Source of the DNA: Odiellus spinosus | Lineage: Eukaryota > Arthropoda > Arachnida > Opiliones > Phalangiidae | Reading direction: 5' to 3' | Length of the DNA: 64,000 nt | NCBI GenBank assembly: GCA_963920705.1 | Contig: OY987233.1 | Location: forward strand, 5,570,001-5,634,000 | Shown here: in pieces, positions 24,186 to 35,909 of the stretch | How the letters are laid out: every line of letters starts with the position of its first letter | Position numbering within the stretch: position 1 is the stretch's first letter | Position numbers and translations under genes: made by a program | The notes under the pieces: model-generated | Databases searched by the model: none | What the model was told of the DNA's origin: nothing | Seen by the model: only the letters and a program-made list of their open reading frames with translations

Positions 24186-24312
24186 CAAGCCACTAACAAT
24201 GCTAAAATGCTCATTTAACCTTATAGGGGCGTTTATATTCTCTTTAACCGTCTAAAATTTTGTATTAAATTAACGTAAAACTGTAAACTGCTTCCTTATA
24301 GTACGACTAAAG

Positions 24313-24534
24313 GCATAGAGACTTTTAACATAGGAGTGGAAAGTTGAGGCGAAGATGTAGCTCAAAACAACCGTTGTAAAAGGCCGGGTCGATTTCCGGT
24401 ATAGCTTTCCTCTAACGCGGGGTGATGTCATGTGACCGGAAGTTGGCCCGGCCAGTTATTAGCATTGGCAAAGGTTGCTTGGGGAGCTTGCCAAAGGCAG
24501 GAGTTTCTACTCCCTATATTAAAAGTCTCTATGC
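24313..24534. mobile_element. MITE with 5-bp target duplication
   Basis: Terminal inverted repeats GCATAGAGACTTTTAA and TTAAAAGTCTCTATGC are flanked by the direct repeat TAAAG on each side. The ~32-base TIR is imperfect inside. The interior is GC-richer than the surroundings and non-coding. No other copy seen in this window. Confidence 0.75.
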
Positions 24535-25756
24535 TAAAGTCAAGATTTAATCGTGACACTTGCTCTTGAAAAAATAATAAAAATTCGAAGAATGCTAGGT
24601 GCTAGATATTTTTAATTACGACCTTTCCAGATACGATTCGACAATATCAATGTTCCTATAATGAACTTCATGCCATTTAGAAATCAGTATGTCAGTAATT
24701 ATTTTAGTGACATCTCTAAAGCGAAGGTCATTTTGCTAACAATTTAAAGGGTTTTATTTTACCAGGCAAGTTAACTTACACGCAATTATTTCGAAATATT
24801 AGCGTCTTTTTTCTTTTCTTTTAGTACAGTTTAATAGAACTCTAGTTTTCATACATTCTCTCGAGTAATTTTTTTTTTACCAGTGATTTACATTTTCTAA
24901 AAGCAATTAAAGATTAATATGGTAATTTTTTGGGACCCATCCAAAAAGCGACAAATATCTCTTTAAACACGATTGTAGAATTATTTTTTGGCTCAACAGA
25001 TGAAAAGTTTCCCATATTAGTGGAAAACATGCACTACAGAAGCATTATTAGTCTCTGATCTACGTACGTTAGGAACATTTTTACAATTTAAACGACTTGT
25101 TTGCGAGGAATGGATGACGAAACTAATATTTTTTTAATTGTTTTTAAATAAAACGAATGTTATGGAGTTTAACATATTTTAGCTGATTTGTAAGTAGTGT
25201 AAAGGTTTTATTGAGCCACGATAGCTTCTAAGTTCTGAGTTTCTGACCCATATTCTACTGCAAAATTTAGGGTAGCTAAACTTATTTTAAATATTTCTCA
25301 ACTTAAGTTTAGTTTAGTGAAGCATACCGGAGATACGCCTTCAAAGAAGCGGTAACCTATCGGACGCTGATGTGATGTCTGTCTTCTTCTCCCTCTGTTA
25401 TTCTCTTAGTTATCCCCTTATTATCAGCCCTTTTTCTCTCAAATTATTGTCTGCTTTTTTGCCTGCTTAAATTTTCGGTTTAACGTTTACGTCTCTGCTA
25501 GCGCGTTGGTTTCTACAATACTTTTCAGTGATAAATTCTTGTAAAAGTTTATATATTTTTAAATACTTTTATCTAACATAGCTTGAATATAAACGTAAGT
25601 TTATTGTAGACTTACAAATAAATACTGAAAGATAAAATTTTATGTAGTTTTGAGTTCTGGGAAGAGATAGTAACCAACATTCCAATAGAGGGGAGTGATA
25701 AACTAGGCCATAAAACTTAATACTTAAAGATTATCGCTTACTGATGAAACAACTAT
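24535..25756. other. gene-free spacer upstream of the DUF885 gene
   Basis: No gene recognised. Just before the DUF885 ATG the sequence ends in GTTATATAG, a possible splice acceptor, so a 5' non-coding exon may lie somewhere in this spacer. Confidence 0.4.
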
Positions 25757-25801
25757 TTGTTTGAACTTAAAAAACTGAATTATCGGTTATATAGGATCAA
25801 T

Positions 25802-27535
25802 ATGTCATCTACCGGTAATGCCATGGAATTCTTTGAAGAATTCATGCAGTGGCGGCTTCAAGACACTCCGGAATTTGCCACATGCGTTGGAATTCACGAC
25901 TACGATGACAAGCTAGAATCTTATAGCAAAGTTGGATTCAAAGCTAGACGAGATGCGTGTCAAGAATTCTTGAAAAAAGCAGCGGATATGGAAATAAATA
26001 GTTCAGGAAGTGACTTGGACAACTTAAAACTTTTTCAAATTGAAATAAATAACTTAATTGAGGGTTATGATTTTACCTGGCACAGTGCCCCCTTAAATTA
26101 CTTCGAGGGACCGCAATGCGAATTAGTCCAGTTAGTTTCCTATATGAAGAAAGACACCGTTAAGGATTTGAAAAAAATTGTATCTCGTTACCTTAACTTC
26201 TCTCAACAAGCCGATGAAATGATTGAGATGATGAAAATTGGTATAGAGCAAAAATCAACCAATCACGTTTCATCAGTAACTTTAGTTTTGGACCAAATTG
26301 AAAAGATTCTCGAAACCGAGGTTGAATTAACGGATTTCTACAAACCTTTTTTAACCCTTTCGTCAAACCTTTCGGATGAGGAAAAGCAGAATATTCAAAT
26401 TGAGGTAAAAAATGCGATTCAAACCTCATTGCTGCCCTCTTTTGAAAAGATACGAGATTTTATGAAAACCAAATACATACCAAACGCAAGGAAAGAAATT
26501 GCCGCTACTTCGCTACCAAACGGTAAAAAATTCTACGAAAAATGTTTGAAGTTTCATTTGAGCTGCGAGATGTCGCCGGAAGATGTTCATAACATCGGTT
26601 TAAGAGAAGTTGAAAGAATTTCCTTAGAAATGACTTCGATAATCAAAGGCTTAGGATACGATCTTAGCATTCAAGAGTTTTCCAACAAAATTCGAAACGA
26701 TCCTCAATTTTTCTACACTGACAAAGCCGATCTAAAAAAAGACTACGAGAAAATAGTATTTGAACAAATCTATCCTATTCTGGAAACAATTTTCGACGTT
26801 TCTTGTATTCCAAAAGCAAAATTGATTATCGGATCATTACCAGAGTCGCAAGCTAGCGGACCATTAGCTTTCTATTTAGCCGGATCGTACGACGGTAAAA
26901 GACCCGGAAGTTTCTACGTCAATGACTGGAACTTGAAAGAAGCTCCCAAATACGAGATGATGAGTTTAGCTTTACACGAAGCCGTACCCGGACATCACAT
27001 GCAAAATTCATTTATGATTGAACGTGAAAATGTACCACTATTCCTTAAAATTCACGAAGATCGGAAATATTTTGCTGTTCCTAGTCGATTCGCTATTTAT
27101 AGCGCTTACGGGGAAGGTTGGGGGCTGTATTCCGAGTATTTAGGGAATGAATTAGGGTTATATAAAGACCCTTACAGTCGTTTTGGTCAGTTATCGCAAG
27201 AAATATTTCGTTCGTGCAGATTAGTTGTAGATACTGGTATGCATTATTTTGGGTGGTCTATGGAACAAGCTTTAAAATATATGCTAGAACATAGTGCCGC
27301 CGCTGAGGATAACGCCATTAAAGAAGTCAAACGTTACGTAATGTGGCCTGGTCAAGCCTGCGCGTATAAAATTGGGGATCTTAAAATTAAAGAGCTTAGG
27401 AAACGGGCTGAAGATAAATTAGGCGAGAAGTTTGATTTGAAAAAGTTTCATAAAGTGGTTTTGCTTTCATTGGGACCATTGAGCTTCCTCGAAGAGAAAG
27501 TTAATGATTATATAAGTTCTGAATTATCTGCTTAG
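25802..27535 (+). CDS. DUF885 family protein, putative metallopeptidase-like
   Basis: A 577-residue protein in one uninterrupted exon, starting at MSSTGNAMEFFEEF. The in-frame codons upstream of this ATG read only from a TTG. The signature is LHEAVPGHHMQ (His392, Glu393, His398, His399), the HExxxGHH pattern of the DUF885 family, which resembles a zinc-metallopeptidase centre. Also typical are YGEGWGLYSE, the helix after it, RYVMWPGQACAYKIG and the LGEKFDLKKFH C-terminal part. There is no signal peptide or membrane segment, so it is probably cytosolic. Family members are common in bacteria; substrates of the animal proteins are not established. Length is normal for the family. A poly(A) signal follows at 27662. 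A lack of introns among multi-exon neighbours fits retroposition or old acquisition from bacteria, but neither is shown. Confidence 0.88.
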   Translation: MSSTGNAMEFFEEFMQWRLQDTPEFATCVGIHDYDDKLESYSKVGFKARRDACQEFLKKAADMEINSSGSDLDNLKLFQIEINNLIEGYDFTWHSAPLNYFEGPQCELVQLVSYMKKDTVKDLKKIVSRYLNFSQQADEMIEMMKIGIEQKSTNHVSSVTLVLDQIEKILETEVELTDFYKPFLTLSSNLSDEEKQNIQIEVKNAIQTSLLPSFEKIRDFMKTKYIPNARKEIAATSLPNGKKFYEKCLKFHLSCEMSPEDVHNIGLREVERISLEMTSIIKGLGYDLSIQEFSNKIRNDPQFFYTDKADLKKDYEKIVFEQIYPILETIFDVSCIPKAKLIIGSLPESQASGPLAFYLAGSYDGKRPGSFYVNDWNLKEAPKYEMMSLALHEAVPGHHMQNSFMIERENVPLFLKIHEDRKYFAVPSRFAIYSAYGEGWGLYSEYLGNELGLYKDPYSRFGQLSQEIFRSCRLVVDTGMHYFGWSMEQALKYMLEHSAAAEDNAIKEVKRYVMWPGQACAYKIGDLKIKELRKRAEDKLGEKFDLKKFHKVVLLSLGPLSFLEEKVNDYISSELSA

Positions 27536-27661
27536 AGTATATTTTTACAAAATAATTTAAACATAATTGGGATTAATTGGCGAAACAGACTTGATTGGGT
27601 TGAATCATATCCTATTAAATAGATTAAATTGAAATTCTTTCCCTGGTAATTATGCTTTTGC

Positions 27662-27667
27662 AATAAA
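27662..27667 (+). terminator. polyadenylation signal of the DUF885 gene
   Basis: AATAAA about 125 bases after the DUF885 stop codon on the same strand. Confidence 0.5.
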
Positions 27668-27866
27668 GCCCTAATAGAGGTCGCATATATTCATTAATGT
27701 TTAATTTCAATAGTTTAGGGACTATTAAATACTCGAAATTTAGAATATAATATTATGGCTACGTTCTGTAAGACTTTTTGAGAAAAATCATCCCATGTTT
27801 TGAAAAAAGATATCAATTAATGCTTAATTATGCCCAAATTTGTTATAATTAATAATGACTGAATAT

Positions 27867-28779
27867 TAGGCCTGTGCGAGTACTCGACGAGAGTCGAGTA
27901 CTCGGTCGAGTCTCGAGTCGAGTACTCGACTCGAGACTCGAAAAGCAAAATTTTGGGACTCGAGAAAACTTTCGAGTCCTAAAAAACTAGATATTAGGAC
28001 TCGAGATGGACTCGAACCTAAGCTTACCAGTTAGTCGAGTCCTATTTTGAATGCCTCACACCGAACCCTTCAAAGATCGACCACCCAAGGGCTACGTGAG
28101 AAATTCATTCTATACGCGTTTTGGTATTCCCAATATTTCACTAAAAATAAGGTGTATGCCAGCTTTGTACGTGCTGACAAATGAAGGGGGTATATTCTAT
28201 ATACCTTCGTTTATTTGGATGACCCTATTCGCTCTTCAACAAAAGAAACGCCTTTTTTTTTAGTAAACATTAAAATGAACACTCAGAGTTAGCAATGACT
28301 ACATTTTTCCTTATGAGTTTTGATATTGCGTATCAATCCGCCTTGGGTTTTCCCATACTGCAAACCCATCCATAACAAGTTAAAGACGCTACGTGACTAT
28401 TGGTTGTAAGTAGCATGACGTCACAATCGAAAGAGAGATCAGACAAACCAAAACTAAAACACTTTGTCCCATCGACTCCATTTTGAAAAGTCATTTCATA
28501 AATTCATTTTAACGGTTGACGGCAATGAGGAGTGTTCGCGCTTTTGAAGTTCTAAGATTCTAACTTAATTCAGAGTTTATTTTAAAATTAAGAGGACTCG
28601 ATTAGGACTCGAAATCATAGGGAGGACTCGGAATGGGACTCGAAACATGGTTTTTAAGCCGGTTGAAGGACTCGAAGACTCGACACTAGAGTCAAAATTG
28701 GACTCGAGACTCGAGATGTCGTTTGGTTTGGACTCGAGACTCGACTCGAGACCCTAAAAATTGGACTCGCACAGGCCTA
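27867..28779. mobile_element. non-autonomous hAT-type transposon
   Basis: Inverted ends TAGGCCTGTGCGAGT and ACTCGCACAGGCCTA are flanked by a perfect 8-base direct repeat CTGAATAT (27859-27866 and 28780-28787). Eight-base duplication plus this end structure indicates the hAT superfamily. Both subterminal regions are packed with GACTCGAG-type motifs in both orientations. The interior has only short frames without transposase similarity, so it would depend on a transposase supplied elsewhere. Confidence 0.9.
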
Positions 28780-28940
28780 CTGAATATCATTGCTTTTAAC
28801 GTAACATTTAGAATAATCATAGGCTTCATATTATTATTCTTAAAGAAAATAAACCATTTACTCGAAGGCAGTTTAATTTTATTAGTCTTTGGTAGAAAAT
28901 ATAGATTACAAATTAACAAAGGCCCCAATTCAGGTACATT

Positions 28941-28946
28941 TTTATT
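28941..28946 (-). terminator. polyadenylation signal of the alcohol dehydrogenase gene
   Basis: Minus-strand AATAAA about 30 bases downstream of the dehydrogenase stop codon. Confidence 0.6.
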
Positions 28947-28975
28947 TTTTGTAAACAGGATTATGGCAACATAAA

Positions 28976-30217
<1,242 letters not shown>

Positions 30218-30767
30218 TTACGAGTACTTATTTCAATGCCTCAGTAATTCCAAAAAAGAATTATCCTCGAATGAAAGCTACAGTAAATTTTATCAAGGTT
30301 ACACTTTTAATAAATTATCAGAGAAAGATATTCTATCTCATTGCTTAAGATAATCAAAATTGGATGAAAAAAAAAAAAATGAACGTTTTCAAGGCCATTT
30401 AACCCCCGAAGTCGTCTGTATTTAAGCCCAAAAACACTCTAAATATTGAAAGGAATGCGAAGATATATACAAACTTTGGTAATGTTTCAGACACCCTTTC
30501 AAAATTTGTTTGTTTTTAAGAGCTCTGAGAAGTTTTTTTCGCTCGCGATCTCCGTGCGAAGCAGTTCTCTTTTTCGGGCTCTCCTAGCTTTTGTCAAAGT
30601 TCGGTTCTTGCTCGTCGTACCCTTTTTTCGTTTTGTATATCCCCGTATCCCTTCCGTTTCTCTGTGTTCCTTTCCTTTGTTTTCGTGTTCCCTTTCCTAG
30701 CCTATTGGCTGTCCCCCTATTCCCACCGGCTTTGCCCGGTTCCTCCAAACGGGATTTTTCCACTCTC

Positions 30768-32054
30768 ATGGATTCCCGGCCACTCCACCTTCAGGGCCAA
30801 GGCCCGGCGAAGTCCTTCCGTCACGAAGCATCGCCCTCTCCTCAAACTGCCCCTCGATCGACATTGAAACTAGGCCCCGTTACTTACCAGCCTTCCACGC
30901 AGACGACGCCTAGCCCTTTTCAAACTATTCCTCGGAAAACGCTCTATACTGCCATCTGCGCTATTGTCACGGACGTCGATAACATGAAAATCACCCCCGC
31001 TGGTCATCTTCTTATACTTCCGCTGACTCTCGCTGATCAAGACGCCTTGCGTAAGCAGACTTCACTTGCGGGAATTCCCATTACCGTTCTCTTTAACGAG
31101 GAGTCGACCGGCCTTAAGGGCCGCATCTTTAATGTGGATGTCTCTTATGATGCCGCGGACTTTACCTTCGAACTTCGCAAACGCCTCCCCTCGCTCAAGT
31201 CCGCCCGCCGCATGGGCGCAGACTCCACCACCCTCTTATTGGTTTTCTCTGCCGATACGCTCCCGCCCTACGGCTATATTTACGGCGAACGTTTTCGGAT
31301 CTTGCCCTACCACGAGACACCCATGCTTTGCACCCGCTGTCAAGTCTTTGGCCACACTATCAAGAGATGTCACTGGCCCGATCGCGCCCGTTGTTCCGTT
31401 TGCGGCGCTGCTCACCCGCCCTTGGAGGGTGGCTGCACGGCGCCGCCTCGTTGCCGCAACTGCGGCGGTGCTCATCGCTTCTCTGACCCCGCCTGTCCGA
31501 CCCGCGCTCGAGAGAAACAGATTCTTCTCCTACGCGACACCGAAGGTATCACCCGCCAGGAAGCTCAGCAGCAACTCCGCGACCGCGCCCTCGCTCAGAC
31601 CCTTGCGCGACGGAGTCATCCTCCGTCCCGGCCCCGTCCTTCCTTGGACCCCGCAGCACCTCCGCCTTCCACTCATAACTTCCCTCCCTTACCCGGCCTT
31701 CCCGCCGACGTCCCCCCTCCAGCCACTCGTGAGGCGCCTCGACCTCGCTCCCATGGTCGTCGTTCTCCCGCCACTCCCGCTACCGCCCCCCCTGCTGACC
31801 ACAGCCTCTGCATTCCCCGCTCCGACCTCATGAAAATTGTCAGCATGATGGCTGCCCTCATCACGGGTTGCGCTGACCTCACTACCACCGATGACCGCTT
31901 GCGCCTTGTGGCCCAACTCGCACACGTATTCCTGGACTATGACGTCGACGAACGTACCATCCGCGACACCCTCAACACTATGACTTCCGCTTCCTCTGAT
32001 GCCCCTCCCGATGCCCCCATGGCTGTAGTGCAGGAGGACGAAGACTGGTCATGA
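30768..32054 (+). CDS. LINE ORF1, gag-like nucleic-acid-binding protein
   Basis: A 428-residue frame starting MDSRPLHLQG. The frame is open further upstream, but only from a TTG codon in a C/T-rich leader. Three CCHC-like zinc knuckles sit near residues 188-240: CTRCQVFGHTIKRC (Cys188, Cys191, His196, Cys201), CSVCGAAH and CRNCGGAH. These are typical of ORF1 proteins that coat the element RNA. A Pro/Ala/Arg-rich linker follows. The stop overlaps the ORF2 start as ATGA, suggesting coupled termination-reinitiation. Confidence 0.88.
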   Translation: MDSRPLHLQGQGPAKSFRHEASPSPQTAPRSTLKLGPVTYQPSTQTTPSPFQTIPRKTLYTAICAIVTDVDNMKITPAGHLLILPLTLADQDALRKQTSLAGIPITVLFNEESTGLKGRIFNVDVSYDAADFTFELRKRLPSLKSARRMGADSTTLLLVFSADTLPPYGYIYGERFRILPYHETPMLCTRCQVFGHTIKRCHWPDRARCSVCGAAHPPLEGGCTAPPRCRNCGGAHRFSDPACPTRAREKQILLLRDTEGITRQEAQQQLRDRALAQTLARRSHPPSRPRPSLDPAAPPPSTHNFPPLPGLPADVPPPATREAPRPRSHGRRSPATPATAPPADHSLCIPRSDLMKIVSMMAALITGCADLTTTDDRLRLVAQLAHVFLDYDVDERTIRDTLNTMTSASSDAPPDAPMAVVQEDEDWS

Positions 32055-35000
32055 CCGCGACTCCACTCGTCTTGCTCCACTGGAATCTGCGCAGCGCCCG
32101 GGCCCAATTCGGCGATCTGGCCGCGCTCATTGTTCAACACCAGCCGGCCCTTATTGCCCTCCAAGAAACGGCCCTTTCCCCCTCCTCTGCACTTAACCTA
32201 GCCTTTGGCACCTATCATGTCCACCGGGTGGACCGCACGACAGGCCCGGGGGGTGGCGTTGCACTGCTCGTTCGTCAGGATCTACATCATATTCTTCTTC
32301 CGCTGCCGCCTACACCGCCGCTTGAAGCCGTTGCAGTTCAGCTCCTCTGGGGCACGACGCGTATGACTGTCCTCTCGGTATACGATCCTCATGGAAATGC
32401 GTCCGTCGCCGCTCTGACTGCTCTGCATCGCGCTTTGCCAGCTGACCCCCTGATCCTCGTGGGAGACTTCAATGCGCGGCACAGCCTCTGGGGTGACCCC
32501 GTCACTACCACCCAAGGCCGACGCGTCGCTTCTTGGCTCACGGCCACCCCCGATCTCGTCCTGCTGAACACTGGCCATTATACCCGGGTGGGTCCCAACG
32601 GCTGTCACAGCCACCTTGACCTGTCCTTCTGCAGCGCCGCCCTTGCCTCTCTCTTTCAGTGGACCACGCTCGATCGCGGCGGTAGTGATCACCTTCCTAT
32701 TCTTCTCTCGGCTTCTTTCAACGACGGTCCTCTCCCTACGCAACCACCTCACTGGATTTACGCCAAGGCTGACTGGGTCTTATATCGCCGCCTCCTCGAC
32801 GACGCCAGTACCCCCCCATCTACCCTCTCCACGGCGGAAGACTTTGTAGCTGCTATACTCGCTGCTGCACACCAATGTATTCCCCGCACCCGCCCCTCCA
32901 CCCCTAAGTCTTCCCCACCTCCTTGGTGGAATCAGGCTTGCACCACTGCCAGGAAACGCTCAGACGCTGCTCGTAAACGCGCGCGCCGTTCTGGCTGGCT
33001 CCGCGACTGGCTCCTCGCAAACAGACTTCGGGCCGAATATCGTCTCTTGCAACGCCGCACCAAACGCGACTCGTGGCGCCGCTACTGCTCTACCATGTCT
33101 CATTCCACACCCCTCGCTTCCGTCTGGCGCAAGGTTCGCTGGTTCACCAGGGGCACGCAGTCCCTTCCCCCCCCTATCGCCCTCTCCCTCGGAAGCCAAC
33201 CCCTGAGCGACCCGACTGCCGTGGCTGAGACTCTACTCCATCGTTTCGCTCCGGATCCGCTGCTTCATCCGTATGAACCTCCGCTCATAGACTTCCCTGA
33301 CCCCAACCTCGTTGCGGATGAAAATGACTTATTTACGCTCACCGAACTCAACGATATCATTGGTCGTCTCAAGAACACTGCCCCTGGCCCCGACACCATA
33401 TCGAACCTCATGCTAAGGCAGCTCCCGGTGCTATTCCGCATCCGCCTGCTCGACTTCTTTAACCAGTGCTGGCTAGCTGGTACCATGCCTGATGTCTGGA
33501 AATTCGCCCTCATCCTTCCGTTTCTCAAGCCGGGCAAAGACGGCTCGCTGGCGTCTTCGTACCGCCCCATCTCTCTACTGGACACTCTGGGCAAACTCCT
33601 TGAGAAACTCGTCCAACGCCGCCTCACCCGTGGACTCGAAACTCGCGGGATCCTTGACCAGGAACAGTCTGGCTTTCGCCGGGGGCGCAGCGCCATCGAC
33701 AATGTCCTGGCCCTCGTTGACGACGCTCAGCAAGCTCTCTCCGCCCGCCACTTTCTTCTGGTCGTCTTCCTCGACCTCCAAGACGCTTTTGGCAGCGTAG
33801 AGCACTCCGCCCTGTTAGCGAAATTGCGCTACTATGGCTTCTCCGGTCGCCTCTATCACTGGATAGCGGACTTTCTCTCGAACCGTCGGGGCGCGGTGCG
33901 TACTTCCCTCGCCACTTCCACCACCGCCCGCCTTTACCGGGGCGTTCCACAGGGCAGTGTTCTCAGCCCACAGCTCTTCACGCTGGTCCTCAACGGCATA
34001 GGCAGCACTCTTCCCCCGGGTATCAAACATGGCGAATGTGCCGACGATGCGGCTTTCAGAGTCTCTGGTGCCGATCCCTCTGATCTAGAAGACAGCATGC
34101 AATCCGCCCTAGATGCAGCCGAGGTGTTCTGCACCACTTGGGGTCTCCGCTTTCAACCAGCCAAATGCTCTCAAATGCTCATCCGCGCCCCGCACCAACG
34201 CCCTGACCAGATAGTCCTCACGCTTGGGGATGAAGTCCTTCAGCCCGTCTCCTCCACGCGCTACCTTGGTGTGGTTCTCGACGAACTGCTCACCTGGCGC
34301 CCGCATCTCACCTACTTGCGCGACTCCTCCCTCAAACGTCTCAACCTTCTTAAGGCGGTGACGGGCAGCACCTGGGGTGCCTCACAGCGTTCCCTCCTGA
34401 CGCTCTACTGCCAATTCATACGTAGCCGATTAGATTACTCCTCCCTGGCCTACGCTTCGGCCGCCCCGTCCGTCCTCCGACTCCTCGACACCGTCCAACA
34501 CACGGGCCTCCGCATTATCCTGGGCGTCCCTCCCTCGACCCCTATCTCCGCCATGCATGCTGCTGCTGCGCTCTTGCCTCTCTCCCTACGTCGGCAACAA
34601 TTGGATATGAATTATTTGGCCTCTTGTTTCGTCGCCCCTGCCGACAACTTTCGCCACCACGTCTTCTGGAGGGGTCTACAACGTCATCTGCGAGACCCAC
34701 CCCGTCGGGTTCGTCCCCGACTTCCCCATGCCGCTCGCTCCTGGACCCACATCCTCTTTCACAACTTAGATTGGATGTTTACGCCTAACGCCCCTACCCC
34801 GCCACCGGCTGCCTCCTGGAAACCACTTCCCTTCACCTTGCGTGAACGCTGGCTCCCGGGCCCCAAGGCTCAATATTCTGACGCTGCTATCCGTGCCGTA
34901 TTTCACCATGAACTCTCGTCCATCATACCGGGCGCCCTCCACATCTACTGCGATGCTTCGCTCCGCGACGGCGTGGCCGGCGGCGCCCTTGCCTACAACA

Positions 35001-35785
35001 TCCCCAGCTTGGCCTTGTCCCGGGTGGACAGTACCTTCCCAGGCCATTCCATTGGGCGCCTCGAACTACTGGCTATTCGCTTAAGCCTGGAAGATGCTAC
35101 TCTTCACTCACCCCGCGGCATAGTGATTTGTACCGACTCCACGGTGGCTATCCGCAAACTACGCTCCACCATGACGACGGACCCCACGGTTCACGCCATT
35201 CGCTCACTCGCCTCTCTTCATCCCTGGCCCGTGGCTATCCTCTGGTGCCCCTCCCATGTGGGCATCCCAGCCCACGATTTTGCCGACCGCCTCGCTCACA
35301 CTGCTCTTGCCCAGCCTCCGATCCCGCCGACTTACACTCTTCCGTTTCTGATATCGGACCTCAAGCGCCTCGTTGCCTCCGGCATCCGTCGCCACTGGGC
35401 CTCTCTTTGGGCTTCCGACCCTTTCGGCCGCCCACTTTATGCAGCCAAACCTCACCCGCACGACACACGACTCTCTTGCCTACCCCTCCCGCGCCGCGCC
35501 CATCGGTTGGTTAACCTGCTGGTCTGCGGCCGGCTCCCAACTCGCACACTTCTGCACCGCTTCAATCTATCCCCCACTCCGTATTGCTCCTGCGGAGCTG
35601 AGGATGACGCCGACCATCGCCTCTTTGTCTGTCCTTTACACGCCACTCACCGGCTACCGCTGCTGCGTCTGCTTTCGTCGCTCCGACTCCCCGCCACCCT
35701 CGCTTCCCTCTTCTCTTGTCTCGCCGCCGGCAATCTCTCCGTCGCTACCACATTCGCCCAGCTGGCCGTTCTTACGGGCCTCTAA
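32051..35785 (+). CDS. LINE ORF2, endonuclease - reverse transcriptase - RNase H
   Basis: A 1244-residue polyprotein for target-primed reverse transcription. An apurinic-type endonuclease fills residues ~8-220 (LLHWNLRSA, LVGDFNARH, GGSDHLPI). The reverse transcriptase spans ~480-740, with the catalytic Asp of motif A at Asp575 (FLDLQDAF), VPQGSVLSP, and the catalytic pair in ECADDAAF (Asp665, Asp666). The residue before ADD is Cys, where Phe, Tyr or Leu is more common. An RNase H domain follows (Asp968 in YCDAS, Glu1005 in LELLA, Asp1029 in CTDS, then PSHVGIPAHDFAD). A Cys/His cluster (CSCGAEDDADH) is near the C-terminus. No frameshift or internal stop. Confidence 0.92.
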   Translation: MTATPLVLLHWNLRSARAQFGDLAALIVQHQPALIALQETALSPSSALNLAFGTYHVHRVDRTTGPGGGVALLVRQDLHHILLPLPPTPPLEAVAVQLLWGTTRMTVLSVYDPHGNASVAALTALHRALPADPLILVGDFNARHSLWGDPVTTTQGRRVASWLTATPDLVLLNTGHYTRVGPNGCHSHLDLSFCSAALASLFQWTTLDRGGSDHLPILLSASFNDGPLPTQPPHWIYAKADWVLYRRLLDDASTPPSTLSTAEDFVAAILAAAHQCIPRTRPSTPKSSPPPWWNQACTTARKRSDAARKRARRSGWLRDWLLANRLRAEYRLLQRRTKRDSWRRYCSTMSHSTPLASVWRKVRWFTRGTQSLPPPIALSLGSQPLSDPTAVAETLLHRFAPDPLLHPYEPPLIDFPDPNLVADENDLFTLTELNDIIGRLKNTAPGPDTISNLMLRQLPVLFRIRLLDFFNQCWLAGTMPDVWKFALILPFLKPGKDGSLASSYRPISLLDTLGKLLEKLVQRRLTRGLETRGILDQEQSGFRRGRSAIDNVLALVDDAQQALSARHFLLVVFLDLQDAFGSVEHSALLAKLRYYGFSGRLYHWIADFLSNRRGAVRTSLATSTTARLYRGVPQGSVLSPQLFTLVLNGIGSTLPPGIKHGECADDAAFRVSGADPSDLEDSMQSALDAAEVFCTTWGLRFQPAKCSQMLIRAPHQRPDQIVLTLGDEVLQPVSSTRYLGVVLDELLTWRPHLTYLRDSSLKRLNLLKAVTGSTWGASQRSLLTLYCQFIRSRLDYSSLAYASAAPSVLRLLDTVQHTGLRIILGVPPSTPISAMHAAAALLPLSLRRQQLDMNYLASCFVAPADNFRHHVFWRGLQRHLRDPPRRVRPRLPHAARSWTHILFHNLDWMFTPNAPTPPPAASWKPLPFTLRERWLPGPKAQYSDAAIRAVFHHELSSIIPGALHIYCDASLRDGVAGGALAYNIPSLALSRVDSTFPGHSIGRLELLAIRLSLEDATLHSPRGIVICTDSTVAIRKLRSTMTTDPTVHAIRSLASLHPWPVAILWCPSHVGIPAHDFADRLAHTALAQPPIPPTYTLPFLISDLKRLVASGIRRHWASLWASDPFGRPLYAAKPHPHDTRLSCLPLPRRAHRLVNLLVCGRLPTRTLLHRFNLSPTPYCSCGAEDDADHRLFVCPLHATHRLPLLRLLSSLRLPATLASLFSCLAAGNLSVATTFAQLAVLTGL

Positions 35786-35857
35786 CCTCCCGCTCCGTAA
35801 ACTTAGCCTCGCGGTGACCACGGTGTACAACACCACTGTTGCCCGCCCAAACAATAG

Positions 35858-35901
<44 letters not shown>

Positions 35902-35909
35902 TCTGAGAA

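Larger units (their letters stand above)
30532..35895 (+). mobile_element. full-length non-LTR retrotransposon (LINE, I/R1/Jockey group)
   Basis: A complete 5.4-kb element with a 5' UTR, two long intact open frames and a terminal A tract (about 35 A). It is flanked by a perfect 14-base target-site duplication AAGAGCTCTGAGAA (30518-30531 and 35896-35909). GC content is far above the surrounding DNA and codon use is C/G-ending, unlike the host genes. Intact frames and identical duplications point to a recent insertion. An RNase H domain after the reverse transcriptase favours the I, R1 or LOA clades over typical Jockey. Confidence 0.93.

Noticed and set aside
28051..28263. 70-codon frame inside the hAT element
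   Set aside because: No similarity to transposases and no start context; the element appears non-autonomous.
33265..33702. 145-codon minus-strand frame, plus many other long frames in 30.6-35.8 kb
   Set aside because: High GC content of the LINE makes antisense and alternative frames open by chance; the plus-strand ORF1 and ORF2 explain the region.
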